Below are positions 19,761 to 28,245 of a DNA stretch of 64,000 nucleotides, in pieces. The position numbers and the translations under genes are program-made. The stretch is from contig NZ_QLAE01000010.1 of assembly GCF_005876855.1 (NCBI RefSeq), forward strand, positions 1 through 64,000, read 5' to 3'. This stretch comes from Stutzerimonas nosocomialis. Its GTDB lineage: Bacteria > Pseudomonadota > Gammaproteobacteria > Pseudomonadales > Pseudomonadaceae. Numbering within the stretch: the stretch's first letter is position 1; each line of letters begins with the position of its first letter. The notes beneath the pieces are model-generated. The model had not been told where the DNA came from. It saw only the letters and a program-made list of their open reading frames with translations, and did not search any database.

Positions 19761-19857
19761 GCTCGCGGTCAAGACCCCGCTCCCACGGGTGAGTGCTCCA
19801 AGGCAGCGCCCGCGCTTGTGGGAGCCGTCGGGGGCGCCTGGTTTTGACCGCGAAGGC
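19761..19857. repeat. Degenerate inverted REP pair
   Basis: CTCGCGGTCAAGACCCCGCTCCCAC on one side and GTGGGAGCC...TTTTGACCGCGAAG on the other are diverged, oppositely oriented REP copies lying between convergent genes. A smaller perfect 7-pair hairpin (ATGCGGG/CCCGCAT, 19721-19740) precedes them. They may help end transcripts from both sides. Confidence 0.65.
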
Positions 19858-19863
19858 TTCGGA

Positions 19864-20406
19864 TCAGCCGCCGTAGCCTTCGGCCAGGTGCTGGTCCTTG
19901 AGCTTCACGTAATTACCCGCGGTGTAGCTGAAGAAGGTGCGTTCCTTGTCGGTGAGCGGACGCGCCTGCTTCACCGGGCTGCCGACGTAGAGGTAGCCGC
20001 TCTCCAGGGTCTTGCCCGGAGGCACCAGGCTGCCGGCGCCGATGATCACTTCGTCCTCGACCACCGCCCCGTCCATCACGATCGACCCCATGCCCACCAG
20101 AATCCGGTTGCCCAGGGTGCAGCCATGGAGGGTGACCTTGTGGCCCACGGTGACTTCGTCGCCGATGGTCAGGGGAAAGCCGTCGGGGTTGAACGGGCCG
20201 GCGTGGGTGATGTGCAGCACGCTGCCGTCCTGGATGCTGGTGCGGTTGCCGATGCGGATGCGGTGCATGTCGCCGCGGATCACCGTCAGCGGCCAGACCG
20301 AACTGTCGGCGCCGAGGTGGATGTCGCCGATGAGCACGGCCGAGGGGTCGACGAAGACGCGTTCGCCGAGTCGTGGCGTGTGGTCCTGGAAGGTGCGGAT
20401 GGTCAT
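19864..20406 (-). CDS. Gamma carbonic anhydrase family protein (YrdA/PaaY-like)
   Basis: A 180-residue left-handed beta-helix protein with hexapeptide repeats from about residue 18 to residue 125. Three His that bind zinc in the family are present: the His of VLHITH and the two of VGHKVTLHGC. Residues IRGDMHRIRIGNRTSIQDGSVLH are hallmark. It likely forms a trimer with zinc at the interfaces; many members have weak or no carbonic anhydrase activity. It lies a few genes from prlC, as I recall for other pseudomonads. Confidence 0.9.
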   Translation of the reverse strand: MTIRTFQDHTPRLGERVFVDPSAVLIGDIHLGADSSVWPLTVIRGDMHRIRIGNRTSIQDGSVLHITHAGPFNPDGFPLTIGDEVTVGHKVTLHGCTLGNRILVGMGSIVMDGAVVEDEVIIGAGSLVPPGKTLESGYLYVGSPVKQARPLTDKERTFFSYTAGNYVKLKDQHLAEGYGG

Positions 20407-20463
20407 GGATGGCTCCGATGTGATGGCGGCGCGCCCAGGCGAGCCGCGCGAAAGGTCTGAAGC

Positions 20464-21273
20464 TTAATGGACGGCATCGCGCAGGGGGCGAAAGAACTCG
20501 CCGGGCGTCGCGCCGAACTGTTCGCGAAAGGCCGCGATGAAGGCCGACAGGGACTCGTAGCCGCTGGCCAGCGCCACGTCGGTGACCCGCTCGCCACGCT
20601 CCAGCCCGGGCAGGGCGCTGAGCAGGCGCAGGCGTTGGCGCCAGGCACGGAACGTCAGCCCGGTCTCGCGCAGGAACAGGCGGCTGAGGGTGCGCTCCGA
20701 GACGCCCAGCGCCTGGCTCCAGTCGGCCAGGCCCTGCGCGGAGTCGGGATGCGCCTGCAGGCGCCTGCACAGGCGATGCAGCCGCGGCTCGACCGGCAGC
20801 GGCAGCATCAGCTCGACCTCCGGCGCGCTGCCCAGCTGATCGAGCAGGACCTGCACCAGGCGGCCCTCGGGGCCCTGTTCGTCATAGGTCTCGGGCAGCG
20901 TGGCGAAGTGGCCGATCAGCTCGCGCAGCAGCGGGCTCACCTGCAGCACGCGGCAATGCGCGGGCGCATCGCCGGCCACGCGCCGGTCGATGTACAGGCT
21001 GCGGATGCAGGTATCCGGCGCGCAGAACACCTGATGGGGCACGCCGGCCGGCACCCACACCGCACGCAGCGGCGGGGCGATGAAGCGGCCGCTGTCGGTG
21101 CGCACTTCGAGCACGCCTTCCACGGCATGGGAAATCTGGACCCAGGGGTGGCTGTGGCGATAGCCGAGCTTGAGGTTGGGCGGCGAATCGAGCTTGCCGT
21201 ACACCGGCCGCGGCAACGTCGCGGGCATGTTCGGCTCGGCGGTCACGGCGATCGGTTGTCCGATTGGCGACAT
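20464..21273 (-). CDS. AraC-family regulator with cupin sensor
   Basis: A 269-residue regulator. The N-terminal cupin (YRHSHPWVQISHAVEGVLEVRT, VWVPAGVPHQV, residues 38-80) senses a ligand, and the C-terminal double HTH is at about residues 165-265 (LADWSQALGVSERTLSRLFLRETGLTF, then VTDVALASGYESLSAFIAAFREQFG). It is divergent from the BASS transporter gene across 82 bases and may control it. The effector is unknown. Confidence 0.87.
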   Translation of the reverse strand: MSPIGQPIAVTAEPNMPATLPRPVYGKLDSPPNLKLGYRHSHPWVQISHAVEGVLEVRTDSGRFIAPPLRAVWVPAGVPHQVFCAPDTCIRSLYIDRRVAGDAPAHCRVLQVSPLLRELIGHFATLPETYDEQGPEGRLVQVLLDQLGSAPEVELMLPLPVEPRLHRLCRRLQAHPDSAQGLADWSQALGVSERTLSRLFLRETGLTFRAWRQRLRLLSALPGLERGERVTDVALASGYESLSAFIAAFREQFGATPGEFFRPLRDAVH

Positions 21274-21355
21274 TTAGTGCCTGCTTGGCGTTAGCCGGAA
21301 GGAAAACGTCACGTTAAGGTCGCTCCCCTTCGTCCGCAAGCCCGGGAGCCGCTCG

Positions 21356-22348
21356 ATGGCCAAGCTTCGCCTGCTGTTCGACAATTTCACCCTCGCCTTG
21401 CTGGCGGTGATCGCCATCGCCACCGTCTTGCCCTGCGAGGGCCGTGGCGCGGTGTTCTTCGAGTGGCTCACCGCCCTGGCCATCGGCCTGCTGTTCTTCA
21501 TGCACGGCGCCAAGCTTTCGCGCGAAGCGATCCTGGCCGGCGCCGGCCACTGGCGGCTGCACCTGCTGGTGTTCTTCTGCACCTTCGTCATGTTTCCCCT
21601 GCTGGGGCTGGCGCTCAGGCCGGTGCTGGCGCCGCTGGTCGGCGCCGAGCTGTACCTGGGCATGCTTTACCTGTGCGCGCTGCCGGCCACGGTGCAATCG
21701 GCGATCGCCTTCACCTCGCTGGCGCGGGGCAACGTGCCGGCGGCGATCTGCAGCGCGGCGGCGTCCAGCCTGATCGGCATCTTCCTCACGCCGGTGCTGG
21801 TGCTGCTGCTGATGGGGGTCGAAGGCGATACCGGCTCGACGCTCGATTCGATCGGCAGGATCGTCCTGCAGCTGCTGGTGCCCTTCGTCGCCGGGCAGGT
21901 CGCGCGGCGCTGGATCGGCGCCTGGGTGACGCGCAACAGGAACTGGCTCAAGACCGTCGACCAGAGCTCGATCCTGCTGGTGGTCTACACCGCGTTCAGC
22001 GGGGCGGTGGTCGAAGGGCTCTGGCAGACCGTCCCGCTCGTCAACCTGCTGGGTCTGGCGCTGGCGTGCTGCCTGCTGCTGGCGCTGGTGCTGTGGTTGA
22101 CGAGCCTGCTGGGCAGGCTGCTGGGCTTCAGTCTGGAAGATCGCATCACCCTCCTCTTCGCCGGCTCGAAGAAGAGCCTGGCCACCGGCGTGCCGATGGC
22201 GCAGGTGCTGTTCGCCACCAGCGCGGTGGGGATGATCATCCTGCCGCTGATGCTCTTCCACCAGATCCAGCTGATGGTCTGCGCGGTCCTGGCCCAGCGT
22301 TACGCGCGCCGTGATGAAGCGCCGGAGGCATCGCCGTCGCCGCGCTGA
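21356..22348 (+). CDS. BASS-family transporter (bile acid:sodium symporter type, YfeH-like)
   Basis: A 330-residue membrane protein with nine or ten hydrophobic segments. FFMHGAKLSREAILAG near residue 50 and LPATVQSAIAFTSLARGN near residue 120 match the SLC10A7/YfeH branch, which includes the crossover helices of the BASS fold. FAGSKKSLATGVPMAQVLF near residue 275 is the second crossover. The substrate is not predictable; organic anions are usual. The divergent AraC regulator may control it. Confidence 0.87.
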   Translation: MAKLRLLFDNFTLALLAVIAIATVLPCEGRGAVFFEWLTALAIGLLFFMHGAKLSREAILAGAGHWRLHLLVFFCTFVMFPLLGLALRPVLAPLVGAELYLGMLYLCALPATVQSAIAFTSLARGNVPAAICSAAASSLIGIFLTPVLVLLLMGVEGDTGSTLDSIGRIVLQLLVPFVAGQVARRWIGAWVTRNRNWLKTVDQSSILLVVYTAFSGAVVEGLWQTVPLVNLLGLALACCLLLALVLWLTSLLGRLLGFSLEDRITLLFAGSKKSLATGVPMAQVLFATSAVGMIILPLMLFHQIQLMVCAVLAQRYARRDEAPEASPSPR

Positions 22349-22427
22349 ACGGCCAGGAATGGAGGCTGCGTGGCCGCGCAATTGCCTTTAACATGCGGGG
22401 GTGAGTATTTCCTAGAAGGGCATTGCC

Positions 22428-24476
22428 GTGACCGATACCAACCCCCTGCTTCGGGACTTCGACCTGCCTCCCTATTCGGAGATTCGTCCGGAACACGTCG
22501 AGCCGGCCATCGACGCCATCCTCGGTGACAACCGGGTCGCGCTTCAGGAGTTGCTCAGCCGGCCCGCCGAAAGCCTGGACTGGCAGACCCTGGTGGTCGG
22601 CCTGGACGAGATGAACGAGCGGCTCGGCCGCGCCTGGGGTCCGGTGAGCCACCTCAACTCGGTCAAGAACAGCCCCGAGCTGCGCGCCGCCTACGAGGCC
22701 TGCCTGCCCAAACTGTCGGCCTATTCCACTGAACTGGGGCAGAACCCCGACCTGTTCCGCGCCTACCAGGCGCTGGCCAACAGCCCGGAAGCCGACAGCT
22801 TCGAGGTGGCGCAGAAGACCATCCTCGAGCATTCGCTGCGCGATTTCCGCCTCTCGGGCATCGACCTGCCGCCGGTCGAGCAGCAGCGCTTCGGCGCCAT
22901 CCGCATGAAGCTCTCGGAGCTGGCCAGCCGCTTCTCCAACCAGTTGCTCGACGCCACCCAGGCCTGGACCAAGCACATCACCGACGAGTCCGCGCTCGCC
23001 GGCCTGACCGAGTCGGCCAAGGCGCAGATGGCCCAGGCGGCCCAGGCCAAGGAGCTGGACGGCTGGCTGATCACCCTGGAGTTTCCCAGCTACTACGCGG
23101 TGATGACCTACGCCGATGACCGCGCCCTGCGCGAAGAGGTCTACACCGCCTATTCGACCCGCGCCTCCGATCAGGGGCCGAACGCCGGTCAGTTCGACAA
23201 CGGCCCGGTGATGGCCGAGATCCTCGACCTGCGCCAGGAGCTCGCCAAACTGCTCGGCTTCGCCAACTACGCCGAGCTGTCGCTGGCGACCAAGATGGCC
23301 GAGTCCACCGACCAGGTGCTGGGCTTCCTGCGTGACCTGGCCCGGCGCAGCAAGCCGTTCGCCGAGCGCGACCTGGCCGAGCTGCGCGCCTTCGCGGCCG
23401 AGCAGGGGCTGGATGACCTGCAGAACTGGGATCTGGGCTACTACAGCGAGAAGCTGCGCCAGCAGCGCTACAGCCTCAACCAGGAAGCCGTGCGCGAGTA
23501 CTTCCCCGTGGACAAGGTGCTCTCGGGCCTGTTCGCCATCGTCCAGCGCCTCTACGGCATCGAGATCCACGAGCTGGAAGACTTCGACAGCTGGCACCCG
23601 GACGTGCGCCTGTTCGAGATCCGCGAAAACGGCGAGCACGTCGGGCGCTTCTTCTTCGACCTCTACGCGCGCTCGAACAAGCGCGGTGGTGCCTGGATGG
23701 ACGGCGCCCGCGACAAGCGCCGCACCGCCCTCGGCGAACTGCAGACGCCGGTGGCCAACCTGGTCTGCAACTTCACCCCGCCGGTGGGCGAGCGCCCGGC
23801 GCTGCTGACCCACGATGAAGTCACCACCCTGTTCCACGAGTTCGGCCACGGCCTGCACCACCTGCTGACCCGCGTCGAGCATGCCGGCGCTTCCGGGATC
23901 AACGGCGTGGCCTGGGATGCGGTCGAGCTGCCGAGCCAGTTCATGGAGAACTGGTGCTGGGAGCCCGAGGGCCTGGCGCTGATCGCCGGCCATTACCAGA
24001 CCGGCGAAGCGCTGCCGCGCCAGATGCTGGACAAGATGCTCGCGGCGAAGAACTTCCAGTCCGGCATGGTGATGGTGCGCCAGCTCGAATTCTCGCTGTT
24101 CGACTTCGAGCTGCACGCCACCCACGGCGACGGGCGCAGCGTGCTCGACGTGCTCGACACCATCCGCGACGAGGTCGCGGTGATCCGTCCGCCGGCCAAC
24201 AACCGCTTCCCCAACAGCTTCGCGCACATCTTCGCGGGCGGTTACGCGGCCGGCTACTACAGCTACAAGTGGGCCGAGGTGCTGTCGTCCGACGCCTACT
24301 CGCGTTTCGAGGAAGAGGGCGTGTTCAACGCCGAGACGGGCCGGGCGTTCCGCGATGCGATCCTCGCCCGCGGCGGCTCCCAGGAGCCGATGGTGCTGTT
24401 CGTCGATTTCCGCGGCCGCGAGCCGTCGATCGACGCGCTGCTGCGCCACCTCGGGCTGACGGCGGAGGCGGCATGA
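22428..24476 (+). CDS. prlC: Oligopeptidase A (M3 metallopeptidase)
   Basis: A 682-residue cytosolic zinc peptidase that degrades short peptides, including cleaved signal peptides. The active site is HEFGHGLHH (H470-E471-x2-H474) with the downstream zinc Glu in the VAWDAVELPSQFMENW region. GYAAGYYSYKWAEVLSSDAYSRF near the C terminus is a substrate-binding loop of M3 enzymes. The start is GTG at 22428 behind AGAAGGG. The TGA overlaps the next ATG (ATGA), making it the first gene of a coupled prlC-yheV-DUF1835 unit. Length is standard. Confidence 0.95.
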   Translation: MTDTNPLLRDFDLPPYSEIRPEHVEPAIDAILGDNRVALQELLSRPAESLDWQTLVVGLDEMNERLGRAWGPVSHLNSVKNSPELRAAYEACLPKLSAYSTELGQNPDLFRAYQALANSPEADSFEVAQKTILEHSLRDFRLSGIDLPPVEQQRFGAIRMKLSELASRFSNQLLDATQAWTKHITDESALAGLTESAKAQMAQAAQAKELDGWLITLEFPSYYAVMTYADDRALREEVYTAYSTRASDQGPNAGQFDNGPVMAEILDLRQELAKLLGFANYAELSLATKMAESTDQVLGFLRDLARRSKPFAERDLAELRAFAAEQGLDDLQNWDLGYYSEKLRQQRYSLNQEAVREYFPVDKVLSGLFAIVQRLYGIEIHELEDFDSWHPDVRLFEIRENGEHVGRFFFDLYARSNKRGGAWMDGARDKRRTALGELQTPVANLVCNFTPPVGERPALLTHDEVTTLFHEFGHGLHHLLTRVEHAGASGINGVAWDAVELPSQFMENWCWEPEGLALIAGHYQTGEALPRQMLDKMLAAKNFQSGMVMVRQLEFSLFDFELHATHGDGRSVLDVLDTIRDEVAVIRPPANNRFPNSFAHIFAGGYAAGYYSYKWAEVLSSDAYSRFEEEGVFNAETGRAFRDAILARGGSQEPMVLFVDFRGREPSIDALLRHLGLTAEAA

Positions 24477-24742
24477 GCCAGCCACCGGTCAAGCGCTTCA
24501 TCGCCGGGGCGGTCTGCCCGGCGTGCAGCGCCCAGGACAGCATCAAGATGTGGGACGTCGACGGCGTGCCGCATCGCGAATGCGTCGTCTGCGGCTACGC
24601 CGACACCCTCAACGCCCAGGGCCAGTCGGTGCCCAGCGAGCTCGGCACCCGGGTCAACCAGCCCAAGCCGAAGGTCGCCGATGCCAAGGTCCAGTCGGTG
24701 CAGTTCTTCCCCAACCCCAAGCTGAAAAAGCCCGAGCCGTGA
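24473..24742 (+). CDS. YheV-type small zinc-ribbon protein
   Basis: An 89-residue protein with CPAC...CVVC forming a probable zinc knuckle (AVCPACSAQDSIKMW, ECVVCGYADTLN). The charged C terminus (PNPKLKKPEP) is typical of the family. Putative metal binding is known from sequence only, and no function is established. It is coupled to prlC at its start and to the next gene at its end by four-base overlaps. Confidence 0.88.
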   Translation: MSQPPVKRFIAGAVCPACSAQDSIKMWDVDGVPHRECVVCGYADTLNAQGQSVPSELGTRVNQPKPKVADAKVQSVQFFPNPKLKKPEP

Positions 24743-25533
24743 TCCCCGCCGGCTGGCACCTGACCTGTGGCGACCTGGCGGCCGAAAGCGTCGCCACCGT
24801 CACGGCCGGCCAGCCCGACGTGCGGATTCGGGCCATGCGCGACGACCTTGCCGTCGGCCCGCTGCGGGACGTGGACGCCGCGCGCTGCCCGGCGCGCGCC
24901 TCGTTCTGGGAGGCGGTCTGGCCGGACGCTGCCGAGCCGCGGCCCGACTTCGCCGATGACCTGGGTAACGATGCCCGCTGGCTCGCCGAGCTGCCGGGGC
25001 AGGGGCTCGGCGGGACCGTCTGGCATGGCGACAGCGCGTCCGAGCAGCTGTTGTTGGCGCGGGTCTGCGCGGCCCTGGCCGGCAGCCCGCTGCCCCTGTT
25101 CGAAATCGCCTGTGGCACCGGCGACAGCCGCGTCGGCACGCGCATGGCGGTCTCGATGCATCCGCCGGCGGCGCTGGCCGAGCGCTTTCGCCCGCAGCGG
25201 ATCGACGCTGCGCGCCAGCATCGGCTGGCCGAGCAATGGCGCGGTGCGGTGGCGGAGGATGCGGATATTCGCCGCTGGCGCGAAGGGCGCTTCTTCGGCG
25301 AGGGTTTCGAGGCCATCGATGCGCCGCTCGTCGCGGCGACGGGACCGGACTGGAGGCCGCTGGCGCAAGCCATGGCCGAGGTGATGAGGCACTGCGACGG
25401 CTTCTTCCCCACCGATTATTTTCTCTACTGGCGTGCCCGCGAGCTGGCGCGGGCCGGCCGGCTCGAACTGGACGGCGTGCCGCGCGCGCAATACGCCGCC
25501 TTGCGGGTACGCCGCGCGGCTAGTGCAGCCTGA
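24739..25533 (+). CDS. DUF1835-domain protein
   Basis: A 264-residue protein that begins with GTG overlapping the yheV TGA (GTGA). WHLTCGDLAAESV at the start and MRDDLAVGPLRD match the DUF1835 pattern. A second half (VMRHCDGFFPTDYFLYWRARELARAG) corresponds to the partner region often found with it. No catalytic role is known to me. The upstream frame to 24523 is only an open frame. Its stop overlaps the convergent DUF4946 gene by 14 bases. Confidence 0.75.
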   Translation: MIPAGWHLTCGDLAAESVATVTAGQPDVRIRAMRDDLAVGPLRDVDAARCPARASFWEAVWPDAAEPRPDFADDLGNDARWLAELPGQGLGGTVWHGDSASEQLLLARVCAALAGSPLPLFEIACGTGDSRVGTRMAVSMHPPAALAERFRPQRIDAARQHRLAEQWRGAVAEDADIRRWREGRFFGEGFEAIDAPLVAATGPDWRPLAQAMAEVMRHCDGFFPTDYFLYWRARELARAGRLELDGVPRAQYAALRVRRAASAA

Positions 25534-26050
25534 GGCTCTTGCGCAGCGTCTCCAGCGTTTGCTCCAGCGCGGCGGCATTGGCCACCGGCATCGCATAGCT
25601 GAGCGAATAGACGGCCTTGTCGTTGCGCGCCATCAGCAGGTTCTGCTGCAACACGGGCGTGCCCTGCTGGCTGATGTCGCAGCGCACCTCGCGCGCGGGC
25701 AGGTCGCCCATTTCGGTATCGGCCGGCGGCTGGCAGGCGGTCAGCAGCAGGTTCTGCGCGAACCCCAGCTGGATGCCCTGGCGCATCTGCCGGAGCACCT
25801 TGTCCAGATCGATCTCCACGCTTGGCGAGAGCGGCAGGCGGGTGATCTCGACGACCACCTCCTGCTCGCCGTTGGGCTTGAGCTTCATCGCGCGCTGACG
25901 CTCGCCGCTGACCTCCGGTTCGAACGGCGATTGCGGCGCGGGCATCTGCTCCACCTCCCAGCCGGCGGGCCAGTCCACCTCGAAGGTCTCGGCCAGGGCA
26001 GCGCTGCAGAACAGAAGGGCAAGGACGGCAAGTGGAGCGCGAGAGGGCAT
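25520..26050 (-). CDS. DUF4946 periplasmic protein
   Basis: A 176-residue secreted protein with a cleavable signal (about residues 1-20, ending CSAALA) and the mature start ETFEVDWPAGWEVEQM. I recognise the fold name DUF4946, common in Pseudomonas, but no function. Two Cys (LLTACQPP and REVRCDIS) could pair in the periplasm. An alternative start at 26071 adds seven residues; neither has a strong ribosome site. The upstream region is shared with the LexA-controlled radical SAM gene. Confidence 0.72.
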   Translation of the reverse strand: MPSRAPLAVLALLFCSAALAETFEVDWPAGWEVEQMPAPQSPFEPEVSGERQRAMKLKPNGEQEVVVEITRLPLSPSVEIDLDKVLRQMRQGIQLGFAQNLLLTACQPPADTEMGDLPAREVRCDISQQGTPVLQQNLLMARNDKAVYSLSYAMPVANAAALEQTLETLRKSLRLH

Positions 26051-26174
26051 CGTGGGAACTCTGGGAAACATCGCACCAGCCTGCCTGATGCGACGCAGGG
26101 CCACAACCGCCGCCGTTCCGTCGGGCAGACCAACGGCGCGCCCCGGGCCGTGCGCATGGGCCGGCTCTTTGATA

Positions 26175-26190
26175 CTGTATTTATATACAG
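26175..26190. promoter_or_regulatory. LexA box (SOS operator)
   Basis: CTGTATTTATATACAG differs at one of 16 bases from the consensus CTGTATATATATACAG and keeps both CTGT/ACAG arms. It ends 16 bases before the radical SAM start codon, just ahead of the CGGAG ribosome site, so bound LexA would block initiation there. It also lies 125 bases upstream of the divergent DUF4946 start. Confidence 0.88.
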
Positions 26191-26206
26191 CTATTCGGAG
26201 CCGCCC

Positions 26207-27271
26207 ATGTTTCCCCCCAAGACCACCCCGCGCGGGCGCGGCACCGCGATCAACCCGCACAACCGCTTCGCCCCGACCCTGACCGAAGCCTACGACGACG
26301 GCTGGGAGCAGGAGGTGCCGCCGACCCGCGCCACCGAAGTGCGCCGCGAGCTGGCCAAGACGGTGCTGACCCGCAACCAGTCTCCGGATGTCGGCTTCGA
26401 CCGTTCGGTGAACCCCTATCGGGGCTGCGAGCACGGCTGCATCTACTGCTTCGCCCGGCCCAGCCACGCCTACTGGGACCTGTCGCCGGGGATCGATTTC
26501 GAGACTCGCCTGATCGCCAAGACCAACCTCGCCGAACGGCTGGAGCAGGAGCTGTCCAAGCCCGGCTACGTGCCGCAGCCCCTGGCGCTGGGGGTCAACA
26601 CCGACGCCTACCAGCCGCTCGAACGCGACCAGCGCCTGACGCGGCAGGCGCTGGAGATCCTGCTGCGCTTCAAGCATCCGCTGCACATCATCACCAAGAG
26701 TTCGCTGGTGCTGCGCGATCTGGACCTGCTGGTGCCGCTGGCCGAGCAGCGGCTGGTGACCGTGTCCCTGAGCCTGACCACCCTGGACGACGAGCTCAAG
26801 CGCATCATGGAGCCGCGCGCGGCCTCGCCGTCGGCGCGCCTGCGCACCCTGCGCACCCTGCACGAGGCCGGCGTGCCGGTCAGCGTGATGTGCGCGCCGA
26901 TGATCCCGATGATCAACGACATGGAACTGGAGAGGATGCTCGAGGCCGCCCGCGAGGCCGGCGCGCGCTCGGCCGGCTACGTGCTGCTGCGCCTGCCCCA
27001 CGAGGTCGCGCCGCTGTTCGAGGCCTGGCTCGGCGAGCATTTCCCGGACCGCGCCGCCCACGTGATGAGCCTGGTGCGCCAGTCCCGGGGCGGCAAGGAT
27101 TACGACAGCCGCTTCGGCACCCGGATGCGCGGGGAGGGCCATTTCGCCGAGCTGATCGCCCAGCGCTTCAGGCTCGCCTGCAAGCGCCTGGGCTACAACC
27201 GGCGCGAGGACAACTACGGGCTCGATTGCAGCCGTTTCGCCCCGCCCGGACAGCAGCTGAGCCTGATCTAG
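26207..27271 (+). CDS. SplB-like radical SAM protein (PA0069 type), SOS-controlled
   Basis: A 354-residue radical SAM protein. The [4Fe-4S] motif is C74-x3-C78-x2-C81 in NPYRGCEHGCIYCFARPSHAYW, followed by TKSSLVLRDLDLL and a SAM-binding Gly-rich region. The family includes DNA photoproduct lyase relatives (Rv2578c/SplB type), but the reaction of this branch is unknown. A near-perfect LexA box overlaps the promoter region. From memory, the P. aeruginosa homologue PA0069 is reported in the LexA regulon. The long upstream frame from 25433 runs through the neighbouring genes and is not used. Confidence 0.9.
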   Translation: MFPPKTTPRGRGTAINPHNRFAPTLTEAYDDGWEQEVPPTRATEVRRELAKTVLTRNQSPDVGFDRSVNPYRGCEHGCIYCFARPSHAYWDLSPGIDFETRLIAKTNLAERLEQELSKPGYVPQPLALGVNTDAYQPLERDQRLTRQALEILLRFKHPLHIITKSSLVLRDLDLLVPLAEQRLVTVSLSLTTLDDELKRIMEPRAASPSARLRTLRTLHEAGVPVSVMCAPMIPMINDMELERMLEAAREAGARSAGYVLLRLPHEVAPLFEAWLGEHFPDRAAHVMSLVRQSRGGKDYDSRFGTRMRGEGHFAELIAQRFRLACKRLGYNRREDNYGLDCSRFAPPGQQLSLI

Positions 27272-27402
27272 CGGCCCGCGGAGTGGATGCGTCCCCGCGC
27301 GAACCGGCCCTGCCGATGTGGCCTATTGCCTGCGTGAAAGCCGCGTAGCAGAGCGGCGCATTCAGGTTCGTTTAAGTTTGCCGAGCTAGCCTCGTGGCGA
27401 AT

Positions 27403-27418
27403 GTGACCAGCCGGTCAC
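27403..27418. promoter_or_regulatory. Inverted repeat upstream of the carbonic anhydrase gene
   Basis: GTGACC-AGCC-GGTCAC is a perfect 6+6 inverted repeat ending 5 bases before the AGGAGG ribosome site. It could be a repressor operator or a hairpin near the translation start. No promoter is obvious to me in 27272-27402. Confidence 0.4.
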
Positions 27419-27437
27419 GACCACAGGAGGCTTGAGC

Positions 27438-28169
27438 ATGAATGATCGCACCCTACCGGCCAGCACCCCGGAAGACCCGCCCGTCACGCCGAGCGCCGAC
27501 GAGGCGCTGAGTCAGGTCGTCGAGGGCTTTCGTCGCTTTCGCCGGGAGGTGTTTCCCGAGCAGCAGGCGTTGTTTCGCCGGCTGGCCAATGCCCAGCGGC
27601 CGCGGGCGATGTTCATCACCTGCGCCGATTCCCGGATCGTCCCCGAGCTGATCACCCAGAGCGCGCCGGGAGACCTGTTCGTCACCCGCAACGTCGGCAA
27701 CGTGGTGCCTCCCTACGGGCAGATGAACGGCGGCGTGTCCACCGCCATCGAATACGCGGTGATGGCCCTCGGCGTGCAGCACATCATCGTCTGCGGCCAT
27801 TCCGATTGCGGGGCGATGAAGGCGGTGCTCGACCCGCAGACGCTGGAGCGCATGCCGACGGTCAAGGCCTGGCTGCGCCACAGCGAGGTCGCCCGGACCG
27901 TGGTCGAGCAGAACTGCGCCTGCAGCGGCCACGCCGGCCTTGGCGTGCTCACCGAGGAGAACGTGGTCGCCCAGCTCGACCACCTGCGCACCCATCCCTC
28001 GGTGGCCGCGCGGCTTGCCAGCGGCCAGCTGTTCATTCACGGCTGGGTGTACGACATCGAGAGTTGCGACATCCGCGCCTACGACGCGCGCCGTGGCGTC
28101 TTCCTGCCACTCGACGGCGAAGGTCCGGCGCCGGTCGCCACGCCACGGCCGCGCTACCAGCCGGCCTGA
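27438..28169 (+). CDS. Beta-class carbonic anhydrase
   Basis: A 243-residue zinc enzyme for CO2/bicarbonate interconversion. The zinc and catalytic residues are intact: C62-x-D64-x-R66 in ITCADSR and H121-x2-C124 in CGHSDCGAM. The N-terminal 25 residues are a Pro-rich extension. AGGAGG 7 bases before the ATG at 27438 sets the start over a TTG at 27432. It is followed by a SulP transporter after 76 bases, a pairing that suggests bicarbonate supply. Confidence 0.94.
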   Translation: MNDRTLPASTPEDPPVTPSADEALSQVVEGFRRFRREVFPEQQALFRRLANAQRPRAMFITCADSRIVPELITQSAPGDLFVTRNVGNVVPPYGQMNGGVSTAIEYAVMALGVQHIIVCGHSDCGAMKAVLDPQTLERMPTVKAWLRHSEVARTVVEQNCACSGHAGLGVLTEENVVAQLDHLRTHPSVAARLASGQLFIHGWVYDIESCDIRAYDARRGVFLPLDGEGPAPVATPRPRYQPA

Positions 28170-28245
28170 GCCGCCTTGTTCCGAAGCCGTGCGCCTGCCG
28201 GCGTCGCGGCTGCCTCGTGTCTTGCTCCAGGGGAGAGACCGCTTC

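Noticed and set aside
22236-24485. A 749-codon open frame antisense to prlC
   Set aside because: Fully overlaps a gene with intact catalytic motifs. The translation is repetitive Gly/Val/Glu/Gln with no known motif. Long antisense frames are expected at this GC content.
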